From: Streptomyces albus subsp. chlorinus
GTDB taxonomy: Bacteria; Actinomycetota; Actinomycetes; Streptomycetales; Streptomycetaceae
Assembly: GCF_013302895.1 (NCBI RefSeq)
Contig: NZ_VJOK01000001.1
Location: 4,950,428-5,014,427, forward strand
DNA length: 64,000 nucleotides
Direction: 5' to 3'
Both the position numbers and the translations under genes were made by a program. The notes under the pieces were generated by a model. It saw only the letters and a program-made list of their open reading frames with translations. It was not told where the DNA came from and made no database searches. This document shows positions 51,452-60,153 of this stretch, piece after piece; position 1 is the stretch's first letter; every line of letters starts with the position of its first letter.

Positions 51452-52540
51452 CTAGTGACCGGCGAGCAGCAGCTGAACGGCGCCGCCCCCGCGCCGGGAG
51501 CCGGATCCGTCGCCCTTGGCGTCCTTGGTGTCCTTGGCGCCGGTCGCGCGCCAGCCCTCCGCGGAGCGGGCCGCGCTCCACCGGCGGCCGTCGTAGGAGA
51601 TCTGCCGGATGTGCAGGGCGGCGGCGTTGGCGACCGCCCAGTGGGCCAGCTCCCAGCCCTGCCGGCGCTGGCGCGCGGGGACGGACACGACCGGTGCCGA
51701 CCCGTTACGCACCGCGGGGTACGCGGCGTCCGGGTGCGCGGCGTCCGGGTGCGCCGGGCTCCGGCGCGCCGTGCCGTCGTCGGCGCCCCTCCCCGCGGAG
51801 GCGTCCCCCCGGGCGGAGGTGTCCACCGCGCCGGTGCCGTCCGTGAGGACGTCCCGTCCGAACTCCCGGGCGAGCCGCTCGCGTACACGCTCGGGGTCGC
51901 CGGGCTCGTCCGGGTCCAGTGTGCCCGCGGTGCAGGTGAGCGCGGCGGCCTCGCGTCCGGTGAGCGCGGCCGTCAGCAGCGTCGCGTCCGCCTCGTGCTT
52001 GGCGTACGCCTGCGGGTATCCGCTGCGCTGGACCCGCTGGGCCGCCACGGTCAGCGGGAGCCGCGAGTAGCCGGGGACCTCGACCAGGTGGTCGTAGAAC
52101 CTGTCCGACGCGTAGACCGGGTCCTGGATCTGCCGGGCGTCGCCCCATCCCTGGGAGGGGCGCTGCTGGAAGAGGCCGAGCGAATCGCGGTCGCCGTGGG
52201 CGATGTTGCGCAGATGGGACTCCTGCATGGCCGTGGCCAGGGCTATGGTCACCGCCCGTTCGGGCAGCCCGCGCCGGGAGGCGACGGCGGCGATGGTGGC
52301 GGCGTTGGCGGCCTGCAGGGGCTTGAGTTCGTAGCCGTGCGAGGCGCCGGAGGGGCTTCCCGTGGCCCGCACGGTGCAGACCGCCCCGTCCTCACCCGTC
52401 AGCCCGCGCACCGCGACATAGGCGACGACGGCGAGCAGCACGGCGCAGGCCACGGCGGTCCTGGGCGTCCTGCCGCGGCCCGCCGGGCGGGGCGTGCGGT
52501 CGGGCACACGCGCACGGCGGTCCTGTCGTGAGTGGGGCAC
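51452..52540 (-). CDS. Membrane-anchored protein with lytic-transglycosylase-like domain
   Basis: 362 residues. Cytoplasmic basic N terminus, one membrane segment (about 30-50, VACAVLLAVVAYVAV), then an exterior domain in which ALATAMQESHLRNIAHGDRDSLGLFQQRPSQGWG resembles lysozyme-like lytic transglycosylases (Glu in MQES as the likely acid). The C-terminal 130 residues are low complexity. No zinc or heavy-metal motif is seen, although similar proteins are often labelled as metal transporters. GTG at 52540 has a TACCTT box seven bases upstream, so it is probably leaderless and divergent from dapE. Confidence 0.78.
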   Translation of the reverse strand: MPHSRQDRRARVPDRTPRPAGRGRTPRTAVACAVLLAVVAYVAVRGLTGEDGAVCTVRATGSPSGASHGYELKPLQAANAATIAAVASRRGLPERAVTIALATAMQESHLRNIAHGDRDSLGLFQQRPSQGWGDARQIQDPVYASDRFYDHLVEVPGYSRLPLTVAAQRVQRSGYPQAYAKHEADATLLTAALTGREAAALTCTAGTLDPDEPGDPERVRERLAREFGRDVLTDGTGAVDTSARGDASAGRGADDGTARRSPAHPDAAHPDAAYPAVRNGSAPVVSVPARQRRQGWELAHWAVANAAALHIRQISYDGRRWSAARSAEGWRATGAKDTKDAKGDGSGSRRGGGAVQLLLAGH

Positions 52541-52547
52541 GGGCCCC

Positions 52548-52553
52548 AAGGTA
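52548..52553 (-). promoter_or_regulatory. Candidate leaderless -10 box for the transglycosylase-like gene
   Basis: Minus-strand TACCTT, seven bases before the GTG at 52540. Confidence 0.5.
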
Positions 52554-52632
52554 GCCGCTGGACAGAAGGCAGCCGGTGGACAGGAGGGCGCGTCCGGCCC
52601 GGGGCGCGCCGCCCGGCACGGTGCGGGCGCCG

Positions 52633-52638
52633 TAGGGT
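52633..52638 (+). promoter_or_regulatory. Candidate leaderless -10 box for dapE
   Basis: TAGGGT ends six bases before the ATG at 52645, with no Shine-Dalgarno sequence. Confidence 0.55.
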
Positions 52639-52644
52639 GGTGCC

Positions 52645-53724
52645 ATGCCCAACAGCGCACTCGACCTGCGACAGGACGCCGCCCGGCTCACCGCGCGGCT
52701 GGTGGACCTCCCCTCCGAGAGCGGGAACGAGAAAGCGCTCGCGGACGCCGTCGAGGAGGCCCTGTCGGCGCTGCCCCACCTGAGCGTCGACCGGTACGGC
52801 AACAACGTCGTCGCCCGCACCCGGCTGGGCAGGGCCGAGCGCGTCATCCTCGCGGGGCACCTCGACACCGTGCCGATCGCGGACAACGTGCCCTCCCGGC
52901 TGGACGAGGACGGCTTCCTGTGGGGCTGCGGCACCAGTGACATGAAGGCGGGCGTCGCGGTGCAGTTGCGCATCGCGGCGACCGTGCCCGGACCCAATCG
53001 CGACCTGACGTTCGTCTTCTACGACAACGAGGAGGTCGCCGCGCACCTCAACGGCCTCGGGCATGTCGCCGAGGCCCGTCCGGACTGGCTGGCGGGCGAC
53101 TTCGCCGTCCTGCTGGAGCCGTCCGAGGGCCGGGTCGAGGGCGGCTGCCAGGGGACCTTGCGGGTACACCTGCGCACCCGGGGCACGCGGGCGCACTCCG
53201 CGCGGAGCTGGAAGGGCGTCAACGCCATCCACGCGGCCGGTCCCGTCCTGGAGCGGCTCGCGGCCTACGAGCCGCGGCGGCCCGTCATCGACGGCCTGGA
53301 GTACCGGGAGGGCCTCAACGCGGTCCGCGTCGAGGGCGGGGTCGCGGGTAACGTCATCCCGGACCTGTGCACCGTCACCGTCAACTACCGCTACGCGCCC
53401 GACCGCGACGAGCGGCAGGCGCTCGACCATGTGCGCGAGGTGTTCGCCGGGTGCGGGGTGGCCGAGATCGAGGTGGACGACAGCTCGCCGGGGGCCATGC
53501 CGGGCCTCACCCAGCCGGCCGCGCGCGCCTTCCTGGAGGCGGTGGGCGGTGAGCCGCTCCCCAAGTACGGCTGGACGGACGTCTCCCGCTTCAGCGCCCT
53601 GGGCGTACCCGCCGTCAACTACGGCCCCGGCGACCCCAACCTCGCCCACAAGAGGGACGAGCGGGTCGAGGTGGCGCTCATCACCCACTGCGAGGAGCGG
53701 CTGCGGGACTGGCTGACCGGCTAG
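52645..53724 (+). CDS. dapE: Succinyl-diaminopimelate desuccinylase
   Basis: 359 residues, M20 metallopeptidase fold. Zinc-binding motifs: GHLDTVPIAD (His and catalytic Asp), GCGTSDMKAG, the base pair in YDNEEV and the C-terminal NLAHKRDE His. It removes succinate from succinyl-LL-diaminopimelate in the step after DapC, so both succinylase pathway enzymes are encoded within 4 kb. Mycobacteria keep dapE at the same place before the LOG-family gene. Confidence 0.94.
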   Translation: MPNSALDLRQDAARLTARLVDLPSESGNEKALADAVEEALSALPHLSVDRYGNNVVARTRLGRAERVILAGHLDTVPIADNVPSRLDEDGFLWGCGTSDMKAGVAVQLRIAATVPGPNRDLTFVFYDNEEVAAHLNGLGHVAEARPDWLAGDFAVLLEPSEGRVEGGCQGTLRVHLRTRGTRAHSARSWKGVNAIHAAGPVLERLAAYEPRRPVIDGLEYREGLNAVRVEGGVAGNVIPDLCTVTVNYRYAPDRDERQALDHVREVFAGCGVAEIEVDDSSPGAMPGLTQPAARAFLEAVGGEPLPKYGWTDVSRFSALGVPAVNYGPGDPNLAHKRDERVEVALITHCEERLRDWLTG

Positions 53725-53877
53725 CCCCGGCCGGCGCCCCGGGGGCGTCTTCCCCGCTGGTCGGCGTCACCTTCCGGCCAGGAGTTGGCCGTCCGCCGGC
53801 TGCCCGGTTTCCCTACGGCCTTCCCCTTGGTCCGCATACCCTGAAGCGGAAGATCGCTGACGGAAGGAGCGCCGTAT

Positions 53878-54624
53878 ATGACCGACAAGACCGGCAGGGA
53901 GCCGAAGGAGCAACGGCTGGGCCCTGTCGTGCGCCGCCGCGACCAGGTGCAGCCTGGGACGACCGACCAGCGCCTGCTGGACACAGCCGGCCCCTCCGAC
54001 TTCGTCCACCAGGACCCCTGGCGGGTGATGCGCATCCAGTCCGAGTTCGTGGAGGGCTTCGGCGCCCTGGCCGAACTCGGGCCCGCCATCAGCGTCTTCG
54101 GCTCGGCGCGCACCCCTGTGGACGCGCCCGAGTACGACGCGGGCGTACGGATCGGCAAGGCGCTGGCCGAGGCGGGGTTCGCGGTCATCACCGGCGGCGG
54201 CCCCGGCGCGATGGAGGCCGCCAACAAGGGCGCGCTGGAGGCCGGCGGCACCTCGGTGGGGCTCGGCATCGAGCTGCCCTTCGAGCAGGGCATGAACCCT
54301 TACGTCGACATCGGCATCAACTTCCGGTACTTCTTCGTCCGCAAGACGATGTTCGTCAAGTACGCCAGCGGGTTCGTGGTGCTGCCCGGCGGACTGGGCA
54401 CCCTGGACGAGCTGTTCGAGGCGCTGACCCTGGTGCAGACGCAGAAGGTCACCCGCTTCCCGATCGTGCTGTACGGCACCGGGTACTGGAAGGGCCTCAC
54501 CGACTGGGTGCGCGGCTCGGTCGTCGGCACCGGAAAGGCGTCCGAACGCGACCTGGAACTCTTCCACGTCACGGACGACATAGAGGAGGCCGTCACGCTG
54601 GTCACCAAGGAGGTCGGCGGCTAG
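53878..54624 (+). CDS. LOG-family Rossmann protein (cytokinin-type phosphoribohydrolase, TIGR00730)
   Basis: 248 residues. The PGGxGTxxE motif (LPGGLGTLDELFE) and the GGGPGAMEAANKGA loop mark LOG-family nucleoside monophosphate phosphoribohydrolases, which cleave AMP or cytokinin ribotides. The N-terminal 40 residues are an actinomycete extension. ATG at 53878 with GGAAGGAG upstream. The mycobacterial ortholog occupies the same position between dapE and folP2. Confidence 0.92.
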   Translation: MTDKTGREPKEQRLGPVVRRRDQVQPGTTDQRLLDTAGPSDFVHQDPWRVMRIQSEFVEGFGALAELGPAISVFGSARTPVDAPEYDAGVRIGKALAEAGFAVITGGGPGAMEAANKGALEAGGTSVGLGIELPFEQGMNPYVDIGINFRYFFVRKTMFVKYASGFVVLPGGLGTLDELFEALTLVQTQKVTRFPIVLYGTGYWKGLTDWVRGSVVGTGKASERDLELFHVTDDIEEAVTLVTKEVGG

Positions 54625-54649
54625 CCCCAGGGCCCGTACCCGGCGCGGC

Positions 54650-55543
54650 TCAGGCCAGCCCCCGGCGGGCCACCGCGACAGGACGGTGGCCCGCGATGGA
54701 GGCCACCATGTCCAGCACCTGCTTGGTCTCGGCCACCTCGTGCACCCGGTAGACCCGCGCCCCCAGCCACGCGGAGACGGCGGTCGTGGCCAGGGTGCCC
54801 AGCAGCCGCTCCTTGACGGGGCGGTCCAGGGTCTCGCCGATGAAGTCCTTGTTGGACAGCGAGACCAGCACCGGCCAGCCCGTCTCGGTGAGCCGGCCGA
54901 GATGCCGCGTCGCCTCCAGCGAGTGCCGCGTGGACTTGCCGAAGTCGTGCCCCGGGTCGATGAGGATGCCGTCCCGCCGCACCCCGAGGTGCACCGCGCG
55001 CTCGGCCAGCCCCAGCGTCACCCGCAGGATGTCCTCCACGACTCCGCTGGGTCCCGTGCCGTCCGCGTCCCCGGCCGGCTCGTACGCCCTGCGGTGCGGG
55101 CGCGTCCGCGGCTCGGCGCCGCCCGCGTGGGTGCACACCAGCCCGGCCCCGTGGCGCGCGGCGACCTCGGCGAGCCTCGGGTCCACCCCGCCCCAGGCGT
55201 CGTTGAGCAGGTCGGCGCCCGCCTCGCACACCGCCTCGCCCACCTCGTGCCGCCAGGTGTCCACGCTGATCACCACGTCCGGCCAGCGCCGCCGCACCTC
55301 CGCGACGAAGCCGACCGTGCGCCGCGCCTCCTCCTCGGCGCTCACCTCGTTGCCGGGACCGGCCTTCACCCCTCCTATGTCGATGATGGCGGCGCCCTCG
55401 GCGACCGCCTGCTCCACCCGGTCGAGCGCCGGTTCGTCGCGGAAGGTGGCACCGCGGTCGTAGAACGAGTCAGGGGTCCGGTTGACGATCGCCATGATCA
55501 CCGGTTCGTGGTCACCGAACTCGCGCGTGCCCAGCCGCAGCAT
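54650..55543 (-). CDS. Dihydropteroate synthase-like protein (FolP2-type)
   Basis: 297 residues, TIM-barrel pterin-binding family: MAIVNRTPDSFYDRGA, IDIGGVKAGPG, ISVDTWRHEV, LLNDAWGG and IDPGHDFGKSTRHSLE. A true DHPS makes dihydropteroate. The syntenic mycobacterial FolP2 is reported not to behave as a normal DHPS, and here the loop reads GGVKAGPG in place of the usual GGESTRPG, so the real function is doubtful. ATG at 55543 with AAGGA upstream. It faces the LOG-family gene and diverges from the DivIVA-domain gene. Confidence 0.85.
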   Translation of the reverse strand: MLRLGTREFGDHEPVIMAIVNRTPDSFYDRGATFRDEPALDRVEQAVAEGAAIIDIGGVKAGPGNEVSAEEEARRTVGFVAEVRRRWPDVVISVDTWRHEVGEAVCEAGADLLNDAWGGVDPRLAEVAARHGAGLVCTHAGGAEPRTRPHRRAYEPAGDADGTGPSGVVEDILRVTLGLAERAVHLGVRRDGILIDPGHDFGKSTRHSLEATRHLGRLTETGWPVLVSLSNKDFIGETLDRPVKERLLGTLATTAVSAWLGARVYRVHEVAETKQVLDMVASIAGHRPVAVARRGLA

Positions 55544-55693
55544 CGACCGTCCTTCTTCCTGTCGGCGGTGCCCCACCTGCCCGCCCCTCGCGTGGCCCGT
55601 GCACCGATTTCCCGCCGCCGACCATAGCTGTCGGTGGGCCGTGGCACGATCGGGGTCTGCTCACATTCAGGCGATCGCCCGGGGAGTCGTTCC

Positions 55694-56224
55694 GTGTTCG
55701 TGTTCCTGCTGATCTCGCTTGTCGTGGTCGTCGCCGCGGTGGCGCTCGCCATCGTCGGGAGCGGCGACCAGCCGGGCAGGCAGGCCCGCGGCGCGGCCGG
55801 CGGCCTCGCCGACGTCCCGCCCGATCTGCTGGACGAGCCGCTGCCGCCCGAGCGCCCCGTCACCCACGCGGACGTGGCCGGCCTGCGCCTGGCGGTGGGC
55901 GTACGGGGCTACCGGATGGACCAGGTCGACGACATCCTCGACCGGCTCGGCGCCGAGCTGGCGGAGCGGGACGCGCGGATCGCGGAGCTGGAGTCCGCGC
56001 TCGCCGGTGCCCAGGCCGTCGCCATGGGCCGGGGCGCCCCGGAGCCCGGCCGGACACCGGTCGCCGGACGGGCTTCCGGCCCGCCGCGCGACGAACGGGC
56101 ACAGGACGCCCCGGACCGCGGCACGCACCCCGGGGCCGGCGGCCCGGCCGGCGCCGGGACACAGAGCGGCGACGAGCCGTGGGAGACCCGCCGGCGGAAC
56201 ACCGGCGGGGAAGGGGAGGCGTGA
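55694..56224 (+). CDS. DivIVA-domain membrane protein
   Basis: 176 residues. One N-terminal membrane segment (FVFLLISLVVVVAAVALAIV), a short linker, a DivIVA-like motif (LRLAVGVRGYRMDQVDDILDRLGAELAERDARIAELE) with coiled coil, then a disordered Gly/Pro-rich tail. GTG at 55694 follows GGGGAG. The mycobacterial equivalent lies next to tag as here. It may be a wall-growth or septum protein, but only the domain is evidence. Confidence 0.82.
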   Translation: MFVFLLISLVVVVAAVALAIVGSGDQPGRQARGAAGGLADVPPDLLDEPLPPERPVTHADVAGLRLAVGVRGYRMDQVDDILDRLGAELAERDARIAELESALAGAQAVAMGRGAPEPGRTPVAGRASGPPRDERAQDAPDRGTHPGAGGPAGAGTQSGDEPWETRRRNTGGEGEA

Positions 56225-56880
56225 TGACGACCGACACCGAGGAGGCCTTGGGCGGCACCGCACCGGGCGGCCCGGTGCCGCTGGAGGGCGGCGCCCTCCC
56301 CGGACCGGACGGGCGGCTGCGCTGCCCCTGGGGCGTCACGGCCGAGGACTACGCGGCGTACCACGACACCGAGTGGGGCAGGCCGGTGCACGGCGACGAC
56401 GCCCTCTACGAACGGCTGTGCCTGGAGGCGTTCCAGTCCGGCCTGTCCTGGCTGACGATCCTGCGCAAACGCGAGGCGTTCCGCGCCGCCTTCGCGGGCT
56501 TCCGCATCGGCCAGGTCGCACGGTTCACCGAGGAGGACGAGCGCCGCCTGCTGGCCGACAGCGGCATCGTCCGCAACCGCGCCAAGATCAGCGCGACCCT
56601 CCACAACGCCCGCGTCGCGGCCGGATGGGAGCCGGGCGAGCTGGAGCGCCTGGTGTGGTCGTACGCGCCCGACCCCGCCACCCGGCGGGCGCCCCGCACC
56701 ACCGCCGAGGTCCCCGGCTCCACCCCCGAGTCGACCGCCCTGGCCAAAGAGCTGAAGAAGCGCGGCTTCCGCTTCGTGGGCCCCACCACCGCCTACGCCC
56801 TGATGCAGGCCTGCGGCCTGGTGAACGACCATCTCGCGGACTGCTGGTGCCGCGGGACCTCGCCGCAGCCGGCCCCGTGA
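56224..56880 (+). CDS. tag: DNA-3-methyladenine glycosylase I
   Basis: 218 residues. RCPWGVTAEDYAAYHDTEWGRPVHGDD is diagnostic for Tag, followed by LTILRKREAFRAAF, helix-hairpin-helix-like FRFVGPTTAYALMQACGLVNDH and the zinc ligands (Cys at the N terminus, HxxxCWC near the end). It removes 3-methyladenine from alkylated DNA. ATG 56224 overlaps the previous stop by one base; a GTG at 56221 is also in frame. Confidence 0.96.
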   Translation: MTTDTEEALGGTAPGGPVPLEGGALPGPDGRLRCPWGVTAEDYAAYHDTEWGRPVHGDDALYERLCLEAFQSGLSWLTILRKREAFRAAFAGFRIGQVARFTEEDERRLLADSGIVRNRAKISATLHNARVAAGWEPGELERLVWSYAPDPATRRAPRTTAEVPGSTPESTALAKELKKRGFRFVGPTTAYALMQACGLVNDHLADCWCRGTSPQPAP

Positions 56881-57028
56881 CGCCTCCGCGCGGCCGTCGC
56901 CGCAGTCGCCGCCGTCGGCCGCTGCGCCGTGTGCGGCCCGTCGCGCGAGGTCCGTCGCGCGCGGCCTGTCACGCTTTCGCCGCGCGCGGAGGAGCGCGGG
57001 GACGCCCCGAGGGGGAGCGGGGCGCCGC

Positions 57029-57817
57029 TCAGCGGCCGGTGAAGCGCGGGCGCCGCTTGTTGACGAACGCCTCGACGGCGATCCGGTGGTCCGCCGAACC
57101 GCCCACCCGCACCTGGAGTTCGGACTCCTTGGCGAGGGTCTCGGCGAGCGAGTGGGCGGCGCCGTAGGCCAGGGACTCCTTGAGGGCGGCGTAGGCGGCG
57201 GTCGGCCCCTCGGCCAGCTTCCGGGCGAGGGCCCCGGCCTCGGCCGCCAGCTCGGCGGCGGGCACCACCCGGTTCGCCAGCCCCAGCTCCAGGGCCTCCT
57301 CGGCCTTGACGCTCCGCGGGAAGAACAGCAGGTCGGCGGCCCGGCCGGGGCCGACCAGCCGGGGCAGGGTCCACGAGACGCCGGAGTCCGCCGTCAGCGC
57401 GACACCCGCGAAGGAGGTGTTGAAGGCCGCCGTGTCCGCCATCACGCGGTAGTCGCAGGCGAACGCGAACCCCGCGCCCGCCCCGGCCGCCACCCCGTTG
57501 ACGCCCGCCACCACCGGCTTGGGCATGCCCGCCAGCGCCAGCGTGATCGGGTTGTAGTGCTCCTCCACCGTGTTCAGCGCGCTGCCGCCGCTCCGCTCCA
57601 GGGAGCCGGTGTGCTCCTTGAGGTCCTGGCCCACGCAGAACGCCCGCCCGCTGCCGGTGAGCAGCACGGCCCGCACCGCCTCGTCGGCGGCGGCCCGCTC
57701 GAGGGTGTCACGCAGAGCGGCCTTGGTCTCGTTGTCGAGGGCGTTCATCGCGTCGGGACGGTTGAGGGTGACCGTCGCGAGCCCCTCGTTCACTTCGTAG
57801 CGCACGGTGTCCGACAT
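57029..57817 (-). CDS. Enoyl-CoA hydratase/isomerase family protein
   Basis: 262 residues of the crotonase fold. The oxyanion-hole segments (GSGRAFCVGQDLKEH and GVNGVAAGAGAGFAFACDYRV) are clear. The residue for the first acid-base Glu and the later GVALTADSGVSWTLPRLVG segment agree with the phenylacetyl-CoA pathway isomerase (PaaG) branch, but the exact substrate is not certain. ATG at 57817; earlier codons to 57862 are unlikely to be used. Confidence 0.88.
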   Translation of the reverse strand: MSDTVRYEVNEGLATVTLNRPDAMNALDNETKAALRDTLERAAADEAVRAVLLTGSGRAFCVGQDLKEHTGSLERSGGSALNTVEEHYNPITLALAGMPKPVVAGVNGVAAGAGAGFAFACDYRVMADTAAFNTSFAGVALTADSGVSWTLPRLVGPGRAADLLFFPRSVKAEEALELGLANRVVPAAELAAEAGALARKLAEGPTAAYAALKESLAYGAAHSLAETLAKESELQVRVGGSADHRIAVEAFVNKRRPRFTGR

Positions 57818-58127
57818 ACGCTCAGCATGACCTGGATCATCGGAGCCGGACAGGGCACGCACCGGCCCCGCCCGGCCCCGCGGGTGTGACCTGCGTCAAA
57901 CTCCTCAGCCGTCGGGAGGAGGAGCGAGCGGGGCAGTATCGCAGGCGGATCGCCGCATTGGACGGTTTTGTACGTGGTCGAGCCGGAAGAGATGCGGACT
58001 GATGTTGGTCATCGGGTCCTGGGATGCGGGATAATGGGCGGGAAGCAATGTGTTCGATGCCGGTGAATGCTGTGCCTGTTTACGGGACCCCCGGCGCGAT
58101 CGGCTGGTTTCAGGAAGGGGAACGAGC
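57818..58127 (+). promoter_or_regulatory. Divergent region upstream of the DUF3117 gene
   Basis: 310 bases without a gene. A TTGGTC (58005-58010) and GATAAT (58030-58035) pair is 19 bases apart, slightly longer than usual. GGAAGGGGAA precedes the ATG at 58128. Confidence 0.4.
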
Positions 58128-58295
58128 ATGGCGGCCATGAAGCCGCGGACGGGCGATGGCCCGCTCGAGGTGACCAAAGAGGGGCGGGGCATCGTCATGC
58201 GCGTTCCGCTCGAAGGCGGTGGGCGACTCGTCGTCGAGCTGACACCGGACGAGGCGACAGCGCTTGGCGAGGAACTGAAGAAGGTCTGCGGCTGA
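58128..58295 (+). CDS. Small conserved protein, DUF3117 family
   Basis: 55 residues: MAAMKPRTGDGPLEVTKEGRGIVMRVP through ELKKVCG, nearly the family's whole length. The family is strictly actinobacterial and highly conserved, and in Mycobacterium it lies next to tag, as it does here. No catalytic motif. Function unknown. Confidence 0.92.
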   Translation: MAAMKPRTGDGPLEVTKEGRGIVMRVPLEGGGRLVVELTPDEATALGEELKKVCG

Positions 58296-58313
58296 CACTT
58301 CCGGCCCGGACCC

Positions 58314-58357
58314 GACGCCCCGGGGCGCACGCGGGAACGCGTGCACCCCGGGGCGTC
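58314..58357 (+). terminator. Terminator after the DUF3117 gene
   Basis: 20-base arms (58314-58333 and 58338-58357), one mismatch, and a GGAA tetraloop, starting 19 bases past the stop. Confidence 0.88.
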
Positions 58358-58553
58358 TCCGTACCCGCGACTCCCCGTGCCCGGGGCGTCGCCGTACCGG
58401 CGGGGCTTCGTACGTGGCGCGGACGACGCCGGGCCCCGGGAGGCGGACGGCGCCGTTTCGGCGGAGGCGTCCGTACCCGACGCGGAGTCGCCGCGCGGGC
58501 CGCGAAGCTGTCGCCGGGTCCGGGCCGCGGCGGTGACCGGGCCGGGCCGGCCG

Positions 58554-59249
58554 TCACTCACCGCGTTTGACCGCGCACAGCAGTCCGTCGCCCACCGGCA
58601 GCAGGGAGGGCATCAAGGCGGTGCTCTCCCGTACCGTGCGCAACAGCTCGCGCAGCCGCAGCACTTCGGTGGGCTGGGCCGAGGGATCGCCGATGCGGCC
58701 CTCCGCGAAGACCCCCGCGAAACAGATCAGTCCGCCGTCGCGCAGCAGTCGCAACGATTCGGCGAGGTAGTCGAGGCACTCGCTCCGGTCGCCGTCGCAG
58801 AAGACGAGGTCGTAGCCGCCGTCCGCGAGACGGGGCAGCACGTCCAGCGCCCGGCCGGGGATGAACCGCACCCGGTTGCCCCCGTTGCCCACGAACCCGG
58901 CCGCGCGGAACGCCTCGCGCGCGAACTGCTGCCGCTCCGGTTCGATGTCGACCGTGGTGAGCACCCCGTCGGGGCGCATCCCGTGCAGCAGATGGAGCCC
59001 GGAGACGCCGGTACCGGTGCCGATCTCCGCGACGGCCTTGGCCCCGGCGGTCGCGGCCAGCAGCCGCAGCGCCGCACCGGTGGCGGGGGAGACCGAGCGC
59101 AGCCCCGCCTCCTGGGCCCTGGCGCGGGCCCAGCGCAGCGCCTCGCTCTCGGCGCTCTCGACCAGCTCGGCGCCGTACGCGTCGGCGAACGCCCAGCTCG
59201 TCTGCCGGTTGCCGGTAATGGCCCTCTCCTGTCCCCGTCCTCCACGCAA
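58554..59249 (-). CDS. Class I SAM-dependent O-methyltransferase
   Basis: About 231 residues. O-methyltransferase family 3: SAM motif AEIGTGTGVSGLHLL, TTVDIEPERQQFAREAF and the metal/second motif DLVFCDGDRSECLDYLAESLRLLRDGG. The start is unclear. TTG at 59249 has no ribosome site, and a purine-rich AGGAGAGGG precedes an ATT (threonine-glycine follows), which homologous starts (xTGNRQTSWAFADA) would suggest; the coordinates use the TTG. Divergent from the sigma factor gene as in mycobacteria. Confidence 0.85.
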   Translation of the reverse strand: MRGGRGQERAITGNRQTSWAFADAYGAELVESAESEALRWARARAQEAGLRSVSPATGAALRLLAATAGAKAVAEIGTGTGVSGLHLLHGMRPDGVLTTVDIEPERQQFAREAFRAAGFVGNGGNRVRFIPGRALDVLPRLADGGYDLVFCDGDRSECLDYLAESLRLLRDGGLICFAGVFAEGRIGDPSAQPTEVLRLRELLRTVRESTALMPSLLPVGDGLLCAVKRGE

Positions 59250-59271
59250 TCGTGACTGTATCCGTTGGCCC

Positions 59272-59300
59272 GGGAACCTGCTGATGGGACTGGGCGTTGA
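59272..59300 (+). promoter_or_regulatory. ECF-type promoter upstream of the sigma factor gene
   Basis: GGGAAC at 59272-59277 and CGTTGA at 59295-59300 with a 17-base spacer match the consensus of ECF sigma factors for envelope stress. The start codon follows at 59377, giving a leader of about 70 bases. It strongly suggests autoregulation. Confidence 0.7.
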
Positions 59301-59376
59301 AGAGGGGGAGGCCGTCGAACGGCGGCCCTCAAAGCCGGGCAAAGACTCTTATCCGGAGCTAACGGGAGATGTGGCT

Positions 59377-60153
59377 ATGGTAGGGGCTCCAGTGGACACC
59401 ACCAGAGCCGACAGGGGAGGTGCGGCTGCGCACCGGGACCGCGGCGTCTTTTCCCGATTCCGCCGGCCCGCGGGACAGCCGAAATCCGTGACCGACACCG
59501 CTGACCAGGCCCACACCGCCGACTCCGCGACCACGGCGACTTTCGCGACCGATGCGGACGCGCAGGCGTGGACCCCTCCCTCCTGGGAGGAGATCGTCAG
59601 CACCCACAGTGCCCGGGTCTACCGGCTGGCCTACCGCCTGACCGGAAACCAGCACGATGCCGAGGACCTCACCCAGGAGGTCTTCGTCCGGGTCTTCCGC
59701 TCGCTGTCCACCTACACGCCCGGCACCTTCGAGGGCTGGCTGCACCGCATCACCACGAACCTGTTCCTGGACATGGTGCGGCGCAAGCAGCGCATCCGCT
59801 TCGACGCCCTCGCCGACGACGCCGCCGAGCGGCTGCCCAGCCGCGAGCCCACCCCGCAGCAGCACTTCAACGACACGCACTTCGACGCGGACGTCCAGCA
59901 GGCCCTGGACACCCTGGCGCCCGAATTCCGCGCCGCCGTGGTGCTCTGCGACATCGAGGGCCTCTCCTACGAGGAGATCGCCGCCACGCTGGGCGTGAAG
60001 CTCGGCACCGTCCGCAGCCGTATCCACCGCGGCCGCTCCCACCTGCGCAAGGCGCTCCAGCACCGCTCGCCCGCGTCCCGGGCCGAGCAGCAGCAGCGCG
60101 CCCTGAGCGCGGTGGTGCCGGCCGCCCGGACCGGGGAGGTGAGCGCCGGGTGA
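59377..60153 (+). CDS. ECF RNA polymerase sigma factor (SigE/Rv1221-type)
   Basis: 258 residues. Sigma region 2 (about 70-140: YRLAYRLTGNQHDAEDLTQEVFVRVFRSL and FLDMVRRKQRIRFD) and region 4 (about 180-235: GLSYEEIAATLGVKLGTVRSRIHRGRSHLRKAL) with a 65-residue unconserved N-terminal extension. The order sigma factor, zinc anti-sigma factor, HtrA, TatB equals that of mycobacterial sigE-rseA-htrA-tatB, an envelope-stress system. ATG at 59377 has GGGAG 8 bases upstream; GTG 59371 is the alternative. The stop overlaps the anti-sigma gene by 4 bases. Confidence 0.95.
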   Translation: MVGAPVDTTRADRGGAAAHRDRGVFSRFRRPAGQPKSVTDTADQAHTADSATTATFATDADAQAWTPPSWEEIVSTHSARVYRLAYRLTGNQHDAEDLTQEVFVRVFRSLSTYTPGTFEGWLHRITTNLFLDMVRRKQRIRFDALADDAAERLPSREPTPQQHFNDTHFDADVQQALDTLAPEFRAAVVLCDIEGLSYEEIAATLGVKLGTVRSRIHRGRSHLRKALQHRSPASRAEQQQRALSAVVPAARTGEVSAG

